This document shows, piece after piece, positions 1-9,988 of a stretch of DNA of 64,000 bases. The DNA is from Leptodactylus fallax. Lineage: Eukaryota; Chordata; Amphibia; Anura; Leptodactylidae. A program made the translations under genes and the position numbers. The DNA is taken from positions 496,001-560,000 of the forward strand of contig CAMRHE010000206.1 of NCBI GenBank assembly GCA_947044405.1, given 5' to 3'. Positions within the stretch are counted from its first letter, which is position 1; the number at the start of each line of letters is the position of its first letter. A model generated the notes under the pieces. The model was not told where the DNA came from, ran no database searches, and worked only from the letters and a program-made list of their open reading frames with translations.

Positions 1-348
1 TCTATGTACTTGTATCTACTTCTGGCTTGTGTGATTACAGATGGGATAGTATTCACAGACAGCAAGCAGCTTTCCTGATTGTGCTCATAGATGTTTTTTT
101 CCTGAGTTTTAGCTGCTTGCATGTATTTGCACTATATTTGTATTCCAGTGTTGATGGATCCCCTATATTATGCTCACTTATGCTTTTCTCAGCTATTTCT
201 TTGCCATTGTAAAGTTACTCTTGGTAGAATTACATGTAAATAAGCAAGCATTAGAAGTAATGGATAGAAGAGGGGGCAAGCAGCTCCTTATTGTATTGCC
301 CACAGCCTCAGAGACAAAAGCAAATTGTGCTGCGGCCATAATGTGATT
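1..348. other. Intron or flank of mucin gene 1, nothing recognised
   Basis: This stretch lies upstream of the first visible exon of gene 1. I see no exon with conserved cysteines and no element ends. It is presumably intron, because the first visible exon starts inside the C-terminal module array. Confidence 0.4.
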
Positions 349-1644
349 TTAACCCCTTAACGACCCAGGGCGTAATAGTACGTCCTGAGTCACATGACGA
401 TGTATGGAGAGCGCTAAGCAGCTGAGCGCTCTCCATACACCGCGGCTGCCGGCTGTATAATACAGCCAGAACCCGCAGCTAACAGCAGCGATTGGTGCCT
501 GCACCGATCACGGCTGTTAACCCTTTAGATGCTGCGGTCAAACGAGACCGCGGCGTCTAAATTGCGGAGCCGCCAAGGGCGCCGCCATTTTTACCTCATC
601 GCCGCCCTCCAGAACATCATCGGAGGGCGGCGCTTGGTTGCCATGACAGCCGGGAGCCTATTGAAGGCTCCCAGGCCTGTCATTACAGTAGAGCTATTAC
701 ACGATGCCAGAGGCATCGTCTAATAGCAGTGACGGCATTTTGCTATTCACTGCGATACAGTAGTATCGCAGTGAATAGTATGATCGATCAGACTCCCTAG
801 GTTTCAAGGTCCCTAGGGAGTCTGATCATACAAGTAAAAGTAGGAAAAAAAAAGTTTTTAAAAGTATGTAAAAATTTAAAAAAAACACAAAAGTTCAAAT
901 CACCCCCCTTTCCCTAGATCAGATATAAAAGTAAATAAACAAAAGTAAGCATAAACACTTTAGGTATCCCCGCGCTCCAAAATGCCCGAACTATTAAAAT
1001 ATTAAAATATTTATCCCATACGGTGAACGGCGTAGCGGGGAAAAAAAATTAAAATGGCCAAATAGCGTTTTTTTCAACACTTTGTCTCCTATAAAAAATT
1101 GAATAAAAAGTGATCAAACCATCAGATCGTTCCCCAAGTGGTATCAATAAAAACGTCATGTTGTCCCGCATAAAAAGACGCCTTACCCAGCTCCATACAT
1201 GTAAATATGAAAAAGTTACAGGTGACACAATATGGCGACGCAAAATTTTTTTTTCTATTTAGCAAAGTTTTTAATTTTTTAAAAGGTATCAAAACATTAC
1301 AAATACTATATAAATTTGGTATCACCATGTTCGTACTGACCCGCAGAATACAGGCAACATGTCATTTTTACCACACAGTGAATGGTGTAAAAATTAAACC
1401 CATATGAATTTGGCACAAATGCAGTTTTTCTCCAATTGCACCTCATTCTGAATTTTTTTCCAGCTTCCCAGTACATTGCACAGCATATTGAATAGTGACA
1501 TTACAAAGTACAATTTGTTTCGCAAACAATAAGCCATCATGTGACTCTGTGAACTGAAAAATGAAAAAGTTATGGCTCTTGGAATGTGGGGAGGGAAAAA
1601 CGAAAATGCAAAAACAAAAAATGGCCGGGTCCTTAAGGGGTTAA
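349..1644 (+). mobile_element. TTAA-flanked non-autonomous DNA transposon, copy A
   Basis: A 1288-bp repeat (353-1640) is flanked by TTAA on both sides (349-352 and 1641-1644). Its ends are inverted: the left begins CCCCTTAACGACCC and the right ends GGGTCCTTAAGGGG. No transposase is encoded. The interior has a GC-rich left third and an AT-rich right part. A second copy lies at about 40918-41907, and fragments lie near 38306-38540. TTAA targets are used by piggyBac and Kolobok elements; the superfamily cannot be decided by eye. Confidence 0.7.
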
Positions 1645-2141
1645 GCAGGAGAAAAACCGATAGAACATTGTGTCTGAAGGCTTATACAGTCATAGAACAG
1701 ACTGCCCAGCAGCAGCAAGACCCTGCACATATTTCAGCTTTTTATGAAAACTCAAGTACCCTTTAAGACATTCTTGTGTGTCAAGATGGTACCAGGAAGT
1801 AGAAAATAGCTTGGACCTGGTAAGTGGCAGTGAACCAGTGAGGTCAGTAGTACCAATTCTGCCCCTTTCCTATGAAATTTGTAGAGTATTTTAACAATAA
1901 CTTTCTCAAGAAGACTCCTACAACAAAACTATGGGTAGCAACTGTCAAATCTATATAGTTGATAAATGGCAATAAATATACCCATGTATAAATTTTTCTT
2001 GTCAACTGTTAAATTTAGCTGTGGTTAGGGGATAAGTTTTATTAGTGTGAAACCCCATTAAGTATGAAGATTAGTAAAGTTGGCTGAATAGAGTTAACTG
2101 TCTAGAGCAAGTGTTAACTGTCTATTCTTTCTGGATTGCAG
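1645..2141 (+). other. Intron upstream of first visible exon
   Basis: This is intron sequence ending in a normal acceptor (TTGCAG before 2142). From about 2008 onward it is closely similar to 6600-6726, the intron in front of the next copy of the same exon, so the duplication reaches into the intron. Nothing else is recognised. Confidence 0.6.
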
Positions 2142-2270
2142 GTAGGACAATCTGTGCCTTCTCCTGATGACAAGTGTACAATCTATAATTGTGAAAATTT
2201 GACAGGACAACTTGTTACAGTTGCAGTAATAGAGTCCTGTGAATATAAGAGCTCAAAGGACTGTAAAAAT
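2142..2270 (+). CDS. Gel-forming mucin gene 1, exon A1 (cysteine-rich module 1, first half)
   Basis: This exon has 43 codons, phase 0 at both ends, acceptor TTGCAG and donor GTAAGT. The peptide starts VGQSVPSPDDKC, contains four cysteines and ends in SSKDC plus two residues. The pattern Gly-Gln near the start, then P..DKC..Y.C, a Val/Thr-rich strand and a C...DC end matches the VWC-like tail segment of MUC2/MUC5-type mucins and their relatives. In that family the segment is secreted and disulphide-rich and lies before the cystine knot. Exon 6727-6855 is its closest relative here, with 27 of 43 residues identical by my count. The gene's N-terminal D domains and mucin repeats must lie left of the window. 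Confidence 0.85.
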
Positions 2271-2299
2271 GTAAGTAACAATAAACCTGTTAAAAACCA

Positions 2300-3527
2300 T
2301 GGGTATAAGTAATAGGACTAGACAGCATGACCAGGTATTACAGTCAAGAAAGGCAATACTCTATTTGATGGAAAATGCCCCTGACACATTAAGACAGTGG
2401 AAAGAAGCCCAGTGTCAGTTACGTATACATACTTTTGTGCAGACCAACAGTAAAAGATTGTCCACTGACCCCACATGTTGAATTTTATGCATAAGGTAAG
2501 GTAGGAATACAAGACATTGGCATACCAAACTGTTCAAATTGCATTCCTCTATGGCACAAATTGTATTTATTCATCAATTAGAGAGATTTTAAGAGAGTGA
2601 ACTGAAAGAGATCAGCTGTTTCTCTCTTTTTTACATGGATGGGCTGTTAAGAACCTTCCAGCACCTTAGAGAGGAGTGTGACGTGCTTAACTCTGATGTT
2701 TAAAGGTACTTGCAGCTCTGCAATGCCTTGCAGGCACAAATATGGGAGGTAGACCTGAATATTTTGGGATAGTTGACTATGTGTAAAAGCATCCACCACA
2801 AAGGGTCTGATTTCAATGGTCTATAGGCAGATGCTCACTGAATACTTAGGAGACCTAATGGGCCTATTAATTCCAAGTGGAATGCTGATGTTGGAGCTTT
2901 AGATGGAGATCTATGGGGAGAAGCCTTAGGGTCACTGGAGGTGTTGTCTATTAGTGTTGCTCAATGTCGTTCCCAACTTTTTCTTCTTCATAGAACCTAT
3001 AGGATCCCAAAAGCTCTATAAATGATGGGGTTAAAGACTGATGACAAATGCCCAAGGTGCTCGTTGGACTGAATTGATATATGTGTTTTGGTCCTGCTGA
3101 GCGTTAAATGGCCTTTGGTCAGAAGTAACAGTCCTTATATATAGGGTCTTGATATCTGATTGTATCATGTTCGTAAGGCTATTGCAAAGCATTAGCTCTT
3201 CCCTTGGGGATGGAGAGATTTATTTGCATGCTAAATTCAACCATATGGTTGGAGAAACACTTCTATACCAAATGAGGTGCACCTGTAAAATGTATAGAGG
3301 TGCACCTGTATATGGGACCTATTATGGGAAATAATGTGAGACTGCGTACTGCTTCATTGTCACACACAAGATGGGAAGGATGGAAGAGTTTGGATAGAGT
3401 TGTGTTTTCTGTCTTTATTTGTGTGGCTGGTTTGTAGACTGTACTAGAATACTAGATGCCACTGTACATGATCCATTGTCTTCATGGATATTTTGAAGTA
3501 TTCAATAAACATTGATTTAAAAAAGCA
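2300..3527 (+). mobile_element. L1/Tx1-like LINE 3' fragment inside the A1-B1 intron
   Basis: The intron between exons A1 and B1 is 1310 bp, but its duplicated counterpart (6856-6942) is only 87 bp. The two introns match at their first and last roughly 30-50 bp, so about 1.2 kb is extra here. Around 2950-3080 the + strand reads a peptide like the end of L1/Tx1 ORF2, with a LLHRTYRIPKAL-type stretch followed by K..DDKCPRC, broken by stops. The block ends in an AATAAA signal (about 3506) and an A-rich tract, as expected for a retrotransposed 3' end. Target-site repeats are not obvious. Family assignment is by remembered motif. Confidence 0.55.
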
Positions 3528-3580
3528 ACTTTCTCTGCTTTACTTTTTAATGTTGATCTATATTGACTGTTTTTTTTTAG

Positions 3581-3679
3581 GATGAAGAGTATATTCAATT
3601 TCCTGACCAGTGCTGTGCAAAGTGTGTCAAAAAATATTGTTTAGTTATCATGCCGACTGGAGAAACTAAACTTCTTAAC
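3581..3679 (+). CDS. Gel-forming mucin gene 1, exon B1 (cysteine-rich module 1, second half)
   Basis: This exon has 33 codons, phase 0 on both sides, after a long T-tract and TAG acceptor, with donor GTATGT. The peptide begins DEEYIQFPDQCCAKC. It carries the paired cysteines and following C..C spacing that close a VWC-like module, then a Gly-containing turn (PTGETKLLN) that leads into the next module. It pairs with exon A1 to give eight cysteines. The pair is repeated four more times in this gene. Confidence 0.85.
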
Positions 3680-3733
3680 GTATGTTAACATATGTATTGT
3701 TTCACTACAGTTAAAATGCCTGAGTATCTTATA

Positions 3734-5280
3734 CAGTGGGGAAAAAAAGGATTTAGTCAGCTACCAATTGTGCAAGTTCTCCCACTTAAAAAGATGAGGC
3801 CGGCCTGTAATTGTCATCATAGGTAGACCTCAACTATGAGAGACAAAATGAGAAAACATATCTAGAAAATCACATTGTTTGATTTTTTAAGAATTTATTT
3901 GCAAATTATGATGGAAAAAAAAGTATTTCTTATTTTCGTATTCTTTAAGAGGCTCCTCTGTCCTCCACTCATTACCTGTAGTAATGGCACCTGTTTGAAA
4001 TTGTTATCAGTATAAAAGACACCTGTCCACTACCTCAAACAGTCACACTCCAAACTCCACTATGGTGAAGACCAAATAGCTGCGGAAGGACACCAGAAAC
4101 AAAATTGTAGATCTGCACCAGGCTGGGAAGACTGAATATGCAATAGGCAAGCAGCTTGGTGTGAAGAAATCAACTGTGGGAGCAATAATTAGAAAATGGA
4201 AGACATACAAGACCACTGATAATCTCCCTCGATCAGGGGCTCCATGCAAGATCTTACCCCGTGGGGTCAAAATGATCACAAGAACGGTGAGCAAAAGTCC
4301 CAGAACCACACAGGGGGACCTAGTGAAGGACCTGCAGAAAGCTGAGACTAACGTAACAAAGGCTACCGTCAGTAACACACTATGCCGCCAGGGACTCAGA
4401 TCTTGCAGTGCTAGACGTGTCCCCATGCTTAAGCCAGTACATATCCGGGCCCATCTGAAGTTTGCTAGAGAGCATTTGGATGTTCCAGAAGAATGTCATA
4501 TGGTCAGATGAAACCAAAGTAGAAATGTTTGGAAGAAACACAATTCGTCGTGTTTGGAGAAGAGTGAAGGCTAAGTTGCATCCAAAGAACACCATACCTA
4601 CTGTGAAGCATTGGTGTGGCAACATCATGCTTTGGGGCTGTTTCTCTGCAAAGGAACCAGGACGACTGTGTACATGAAAGAATGAATGGGGCCATGTATT
4701 GTGAGATTTTGAGTACAAACCTCCTTCCATCAGCAAGGGCATTGAAGATGAAACGTGGCTGGGTCTTTCAGCATGACAATGATCCCAAGCACACCACCAG
4801 GGCAACGAAGGAGTGGCTTCGTAAGAAGCATTTCGAGATCCTGGAGTGGCCTAGCCAGTCTCCAGATCTCAACCCCATAGAAAACATAGGGAGTTGAAAG
4901 TCCATGTTGCCCAGCGACAGCCCCAAAACATCCCTGCTCTAGAGGAGATCTGCATGGAGGAATGGGCCAACATACCAGCAACAGTGTGTGCCAACCTTGT
5001 GAAGACTTACAGAAAATGCTTGACCTCTGTCATTGCCAACAAAGGATATATAACAAAGTATTGAGATGAACTTTTGTTATTGACCAAATACTTATTTTCC
5101 ACCATAATTTGCAAATAAATTCTTTAAAAATCAGACAATGTGATTTTATGGATTTGTTTTCTCATTTTGTCTCTCATAGTTGAGGTCTACCTATGATGTC
5201 AATTACAGGCCGGCCTCATCTTTTTTAGTGGGAGAACTTGCACAATTGGTGGCTGACTAAATACTTTTTTTCCCCCACTG
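3734..5280 (+). mobile_element. Tc1-like transposon T1 (same family as T2)
   Basis: This 1547-bp element is flanked by TA (3732-3733 and 5281-5282). It has long imperfect terminal inverted repeats of about 200 bp, starting CAGTGGGG and ending CCCCACTG. The ends resemble the widespread Passport-like Tc1 family of fish and frogs (recalled, not searched). It sits in the intron after exon B1. The matching site in the duplicated copy near 7080 has a single TA and no element, which confirms the exact boundaries. Confidence 0.92.
4062..5064 (+). pseudogene. Tc1-like transposase, decayed (T1)
   Basis: The coding region starts MVKTK and hits TAG at codon 6. It continues in three different frames: a helix-turn-helix part near 4161-4500, then catalytic parts with W-S-D-E-T-K (about 4500), Q-H-D-N-D-P-K-H (about 4770) and S-P-D-L-N-P-I-E-N (about 4860). 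These are the three acidic residues of the DD34E cut-and-paste transposase core. At 1003 nt it is 20 nt shorter than the homologous T2 gene; a small deletion near 4490 accounts for part of this. It cannot encode a working transposase. Confidence 0.85.
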
Positions 5281-5420
5281 TATTCTATAAAAGGGGTTGT
5301 CTGATGCTATAAAGTTTTGGTAGTACAGGGGCAGAATAGGTTAAAAAAAATAAACAAAATAAGCATTAATCACCTCATTGATCCCCTACTACTCCATCCT
5401 GATGCTTACCAGGTCCCGTT

Positions 5421-6599
5421 TTCATACAGCAGAAATGTCCGCTCAGCCCGTCACAGACTGAAAGAGTTCACCATGGTAGCCAGTAATTGAGTTGGTATTT
5501 TAAGAGATCAAGAGATCAGTAATGGCAATTCTGCCCCTTTTCTATGAAATCCTGATGGACATTCCCTTCAAGGATTGAGGTGTACTCATAATTACAATTA
5601 CTCACAATACATGTTAAGAATTAATTTAAGACATAAGGGAGACATTTGACTTTGTTGCATTTAGCACAGCTGGCTTGTTTCCCAAGGGTCCTGGGATTTA
5701 CCTGGAGATTTCAGAATTTCTGGTACAGGACATGCGGTTAGAATGTGTTGCAGACCTATATGTAGTGTGAACAAGACTTTTATTAATGTTATGATTATTA
5801 TATCATATCTTCTGATATGATATAATAATAATTTTATTTTTAAGCACTGACTTTTTCAGCAGTACTGTGCAATATATTACAGGATACAGTGACCTACAAT
5901 TGCAATCAAGTACAATGACACAATCTAAGCATAAAGATAGAGGGCCATGCTTGCAAGCTTTCCATCAACAAGGCATAGGAGTGATACAATATAAACACAT
6001 TATTGGCTTCACCACTGAACTAACCAATATCAACAAACAAAGTTTAAGTACAATATATAAGTGCAGAGTCAATTGTATAGACAGAGAAGCAAGTGGAGTT
6101 ACAGTATATGTGATCAGACCAGTACTGATTTGGGGTATCTAGTACCCACCATTAAAATGGCACACAGGCCCACTGTACAAGAATATTCACAAATTCTGGA
6201 AAACTGCAACAATGCACTTTTTTCATTAGTAATTTATTGCTTAGTCTGTAGGCCACAATGTATCCATTGCATTGAATCTTCCTTGATGAGTATCGGTCAT
6301 GCAAGGCTTATGGGCAAATCTGAGCCTGGATCAGAAGCACCATGGGTAGAGATATTGTAAAGCCAGAAAGAAGGAGAGATCGCTATAGGAGATGGGACAG
6401 GAATGTTGTTTACATCCATTTTTATTCTGCACCATGTCTCTTACTAATAAAGGACCAGAGAATTAAATTGCTTCTAAAACATCAATGCCCATCCTACTTC
6501 TCACACCATAATTCCGAAAACTATGCAGAGTATTTCACATAGTATGACAGTCATGTTAATATCATGGATAGATTCCATTAAACATGTTAACACACGTGT
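5421..6599 (+). other. Intron between modules 1 and 2, with a small L2-like fragment
   Basis: This is intron DNA. Around 5820-5975 an (ATA)-rich start followed by a tract ending in GGGCCATGCTTGCAAGCTTT resembles, in degraded form, the repeat at 18311-18500. Both look like reversed 3' ends of an L2-like retroposon. The rest shows nothing recognisable. Confidence 0.45.
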
Positions 6600-6726
6600 A
6601 ACACTAAGATTTAGCTGTGGATAGGGGATAAGTGTTATTAGTGGGCAACCCTTTAAGTATAAAGAGCAGTGAAGTTGGCTGAATGCAGTTATTCAGTGTT
6701 AACCATCTTTTCATTCTGGTTTGCAG

Positions 6727-6855
6727 GAAGGACAAAGTATTTCTTCTCCCGACGACAAGTGTACAACTTATATATGTCAGATAGTGGCAGAACAACTTGT
6801 TACAGTTGTAGTACTAGAAACCTGCCACTATAAGAGCTCTCAGGACTGTAAAGCT
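6727..6855 (+). CDS. Gel-forming mucin gene 1, exon A2 (module 2, first half)
   Basis: This exon has 43 codons, phase 0 at both ends, acceptor TTGCAG and donor GTAAGT. The peptide begins EGQSISSPDDKC and keeps all four cysteines at the same spacing as exon A1. Upstream and downstream intron sequence also match that copy, so this pair arose by a genomic tandem duplication and not only by old exon similarity. A small intron of 87 bp separates it from exon B2. Confidence 0.85.
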
Positions 6856-6942
6856 GTAAGTACAAGTAAACCTGTTATACGAAAATACTTAAGTTCACTG
6901 ATTTACTTTTTAATATTGATCTATATTAACTTTTGTAACTAG

Positions 6943-7038
6943 GGTGAAGAGTTTATTCAACCTCCTGACCAGTGCTGTGGACGATGTGTCCAAAAATCTT
7001 GTGTTTTCATAGATAATGGAACAAGAATACTTCTGAAT
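6943..7038 (+). CDS. Gel-forming mucin gene 1, exon B2 (module 2, second half)
   Basis: This exon has 32 codons, phase 0 on both sides, with an AACTAG acceptor and GTATGT donor. The peptide begins GEEFIQPPDQCCGRC and ends RILLN. It is one codon shorter than B1 and otherwise collinear, with the same four cysteines. It completes module 2. Confidence 0.85.
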
Positions 7039-7244
7039 GTATGTTGACCTATGTGTTATTTGATTGTGGTTAAGGCTTGAATATCTTATATTCTATTAAA
7101 GGAATTGCCATACATGATAAAATTTGGTACAAAAGAGGCAGAATGGGTTAAAAAGAAATAAAATAAGCATTACTGACCTGATCCCTTGCCACTCCCCTGA
7201 TGCTTATTAGATCCCTGCTTGTCTCTTTCTGGTCCTGTCTTGAA

Positions 7245-8050
7245 TAGTTACATAGTTTGGTTGAAAAAAGACCTTTGTCTCTCAAGTTCAACCAAGGCAT
7301 GGGGAAGGGTATGGCTGAAGGGAAGAGTGAAGGAAATAAACATTCTGTATACAGTAATACCTCGTAAATTCGCGAGGTTATAGGTTCCAGAGCGGGTCGC
7401 GGATTGCGGTGAATCGCGAATGTTTGGTACAAGTGCTTAGAAGTGCTTACAATGCCAGTTTCTAAAGTTTAACCCCTAAATATCAACAAACTTTACCCTA
7501 CAGTACTGTACAGTATACTAAAGTATATGTATTAATACATTCATTCATTCATTCATTCATTCATTTTTCTTATACACTCATAGTAAAATGAAACCAATTA
7601 CCAGGTATGTAATGAACGGGACGCTACTACCCAATAGAGTAGGTAATATTTTTTTTTAATTTCACAGATCTGTGAAAAAACACCAAAATCTATATATGTT
7701 AGGTTCCAATAAAAATATCGCGAATCTGTGAATTCGCAAATTCGGTAACGCGAGTGTACGAGGTATTGCTGTACTGTATTTCCATAAGCATTGATGCTAT
7801 TTAACTATAAAAATGTGGCAAAAAACATTTTTAAAGTTGTCAGCTGTTGCAGCTGTGACCAACTCCTGAAGTCAAAGGTTCACAATTCTTATGGTTAAAG
7901 AAAAAGCCTTGTCACCTCCAGAGATTGAACCTTTTTTTCGGTCAAGATGGAGAAAGTGCCCCCTTGTCTTTTCAGGGGATTTTACTTGAAACAGCCTTTC
8001 TCCATATTTATATATGTTTACTATATATTTATAAAGGTTTCTCATTTTCC
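7245..8050 (-). mobile_element. CR1/L2-like LINE 3' end, interrupted by a Tigger-like MITE
   Basis: Read on the minus strand, 7772-8050 followed by 7245-7351 matches the 3' part of the LINE at 9150-9634. It includes the short 3' terminal motif with TATGTAACTA. The 420-bp element at 7352-7771 splits it. The LINE reading frame is broken throughout. Confidence 0.65.
7352..7771. mobile_element. Tigger/pogo-like MITE nested in a LINE
   Basis: This 420-bp element is flanked by TA (7350-7351 and 7772-7773). Its termini are inverted: CAGTAATACCTCG at the left and CGAGGTATTGCTG at the right. No transposase is present. A short CATT microsatellite lies inside at about 7538-7566. Such ends are typical of TcMar-Tigger miniature elements (established knowledge). 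Confidence 0.75.
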
Positions 8051-8091
8051 CCATTATTCCTCATTATTGACATATGGTGCAGATTTCAAGG

Positions 8092-8385
8092 TTTGTTGAC
8101 TACCACCAAAATCACTTGTAGACCACTTATATACTGTTGGTGGGGGGAGGGTAGTGGCGTAGAGAATAACATTTTTGGGTTTCAAAGTACAATCTTGCTG
8201 TCAATTAAAATTTTTCATGCATATGTAAATGAGCTGTTTGGTGCATCAAGCTGCTTCGGCAGGCACACCAACACCTAGGGTGCATTGAACAGCTCATTTG
8301 TAAGCAGATGACAAGTTCACAAGATTGCACATACAACAGTATATAAGTGGCTTAGAAGAGATTTTGGTGGTGGTAGACTTCCTTT
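8092..8385. repeat. Foldback element with long imperfect arms
   Basis: The left arm (about 8095-8250) and right arm (about 8270-8385) are inverted copies. For example, ACCACTTATATACTGTTG at the left mirrors CAACAGTATATAAGTGG at the right. Transcribed, this would form a long hairpin. No coding sequence is seen. It is probably a miniature transposon of unknown family. Confidence 0.6.
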
Positions 8386-8449
8386 AAAATCTGCAGTTTG
8401 TCAGCAGGGTAGAGAGAAATGGAGAACGTCTTATGTTAAAATACATGTG

Positions 8450-8590
8450 GAAAAATTTCTCTGAGCTCAGATAGAGATTATGGGAACTGCAGCTATCCAG
8501 GAGTCCCACTCCAGACAGAATTGTGGGGAAACACAAGGAACTTCTCCCACAAGGATCTTGTTCCACTGTTGTTTAGTCTCCACACCCCGA

Positions 8591-8647
<57 letters not shown>

Positions 8648-9145
8648 TCCAACTTTTCATGGGGTAGCTTTACACAAGTTTTTACTCACATTAACAATCT
8701 CTTTTTCTACACCAATTACCAATGACTAGCACCAATCAAAAATGCTAAATATGTGTCTGGTTTCAAAATCACATGTGTTAGCAAAAAGTAAAAATGCTCA
8801 TGTCCAATAGCACATTTATCACACACTGGGCCATGTTCTGGGTTTTGCATGCAGTTTTTAAAGCTAAAATCAGTAGTGGATTAAAAAAGAGGAGAAGTAG
8901 CACCCGTCCTTTATAGCTACACCTGGTTCTGGCTTCAAAAACTGTGCAGTGCGGGGAATATCAAGACTGATGTGAAAAACCAAAGTTTCCCTTTCTTCCA
9001 CAACCTCAGGAAGGGTGTGGGGACTAATGAATAGTGGAAACAGTTGATCATCCTGGGAGGAGTTTCTTGTGTTTTCCCTGGATTTTGTCTGTCTGTAGTG
9101 GGTACTGTACCCATAATTGCAGTTCAGTTCTGTGCACCAGTACAT
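8450..9145. repeat. Foldback element containing a GAAA microsatellite
   Basis: About 130 bp at 8460-8590 are the imperfect reverse complement of 8990-9140; both arms carry AAACACAAG-A-ACT-CTCCCA and CACACCC blocks. The centre holds a GAAA array and other non-coding DNA. No transposase was found. Confidence 0.55.
8589..8646. repeat. (GAAA)n microsatellite
   Basis: About 14 uninterrupted GAAA units. It creates spurious long open frames of lysine/glutamate/arginine on one strand and phenylalanine/leucine/serine on the other. Confidence 0.97.
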
Positions 9146-9149
9146 AGAA

Positions 9150-9634
9150 AAGATGTCCTAGAATTGTAAAAAGTTCAACGGAGGGCCACAAAACTGATAA
9201 GGGGCATGGAGGACCTCAGCTATGTGAAGAGACTAAAGGAGTTAAGTCTGGAGAAGAGGCGTTTAAGGGGAGATATGATAAACCTGTATAAATATATAAA
9301 TGGCCCATAAACAAAATATGGGGAAAAGCTGCTCCATGTAAAATCCCCTCAAAAGGCAAGGGGGCACTCCCTCCGCCTGGAGAAAAAAGGTTTAATCTCC
9401 AGAGCCAACAAGGCTGCTTCACTGTAAGGACTGTGAATCTGTGGAATAGCCTACCCCAGGAGCTGGTCACAGCAGTCACAGCCGACAGCTTCAAAAAGGT
9501 ATTAGATGCCTTTTTACAGCAAAATAGCATTAATGGTTATGGAAATGTATAGACTGTCATGTCCTTTCCCATCCCCTGGTTGAACTTGATGGACATCTGT
9601 CTCTTTTCAACCATACTAACTATGTAACTATGTT
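9150..9634 (+). mobile_element. CR1/L2-like LINE 3' fragment
   Basis: The + strand reads, with stops and a frame slip, the conserved end of CR1-type ORF2: [18 protein letters not shown], then [19 protein letters not shown]. It ends with a short non-coding tail and the terminal octamer-like TATGTAACTATG. It is a 5'-truncated, inactive copy, as is usual for these elements. Confidence 0.75.
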
Positions 9635-9871
9635 ATCACAAAGTTGACAGGCTGCAGATCTTATTTCCTCATGGGTTCAGCACAGAATTTTTCTGTAGCT
9701 TTTGTATGAAATTTTGTGAAATCTCCACTTTGCTGGCACTGTATTACTCTGGGGATTTTCCACCTGCAACATCTGGATGGAAAATCTGCTACATATCTAT
9801 GCCATGCCCTTCGTTTAAGTACTAACTTTACCTTTAACACAACTAATAATTTTCTTCTTTCTTGTTTTAAG

Positions 9872-9988
9872 GAAGGTGACACGTTGATACGTGATGACAA
9901 CTGTACAGTATACGTGTGCCTCAAATTAAGTGATCAATTTACAATAGTATCAGAAACAGAGATCTGCAAAAATGAGTCGTGTGAACCT
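9872..9988 (+). CDS. Gel-forming mucin gene 1, exon A3 (module 3, first half)
   Basis: This exon has 39 codons, phase 0 at both ends, with acceptor TTTTAAG and donor GTAAGT. The peptide starts EGDTLIRDDNC and contains four cysteines. It is four codons shorter than the other A exons, and the gap between its last two cysteines is only four residues (CKNESC). Splice signals and frame are intact, so I read it as a divergent functional module and not a pseudo-exon. Confidence 0.8.

Larger units (their letters stand above)
2008..5420 (+). repeat. Tandem duplication copy 1 of a mucin module segment
   Basis: The 3' part of the upstream intron, both module exons and the downstream intron as far as about 5420 match 6600-7215 in order. 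The shared downstream intron includes a tract of about 120 bp (5283-5415 versus 7100-7215) that runs past the Tc1 element. Copy 1 is longer because it holds a LINE fragment (about 2300-3527) and a Tc1 element (3734-5280), both absent from copy 2. Confidence 0.75.
6600..7215 (+). repeat. Tandem duplication copy 2 of a mucin module segment
   Basis: This matches 2008-5420 through intron, exon A, exon B and the following intron, but lacks the LINE and Tc1 insertions seen there. The A-B intron here is only 87 bp and joins the two shared intron ends directly. It therefore looks like the uninterrupted form of the duplicated unit. Confidence 0.75.

Noticed and set aside
27..212. 61-codon frame at the left edge as a possible mucin exon
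   Set aside because: It lacks the cysteine pattern of the module exons and suitable splice sites in frame.
4043..4805. Minus-strand frames of 127 and 141 codons
   Set aside because: Antisense shadows of the T1 transposase.
8467..8725. Open frames of repeated Lys-Lys-Glu-Arg or Phe-Phe-Leu-Ser
   Set aside because: They are translations of the GAAA microsatellite on the two strands.
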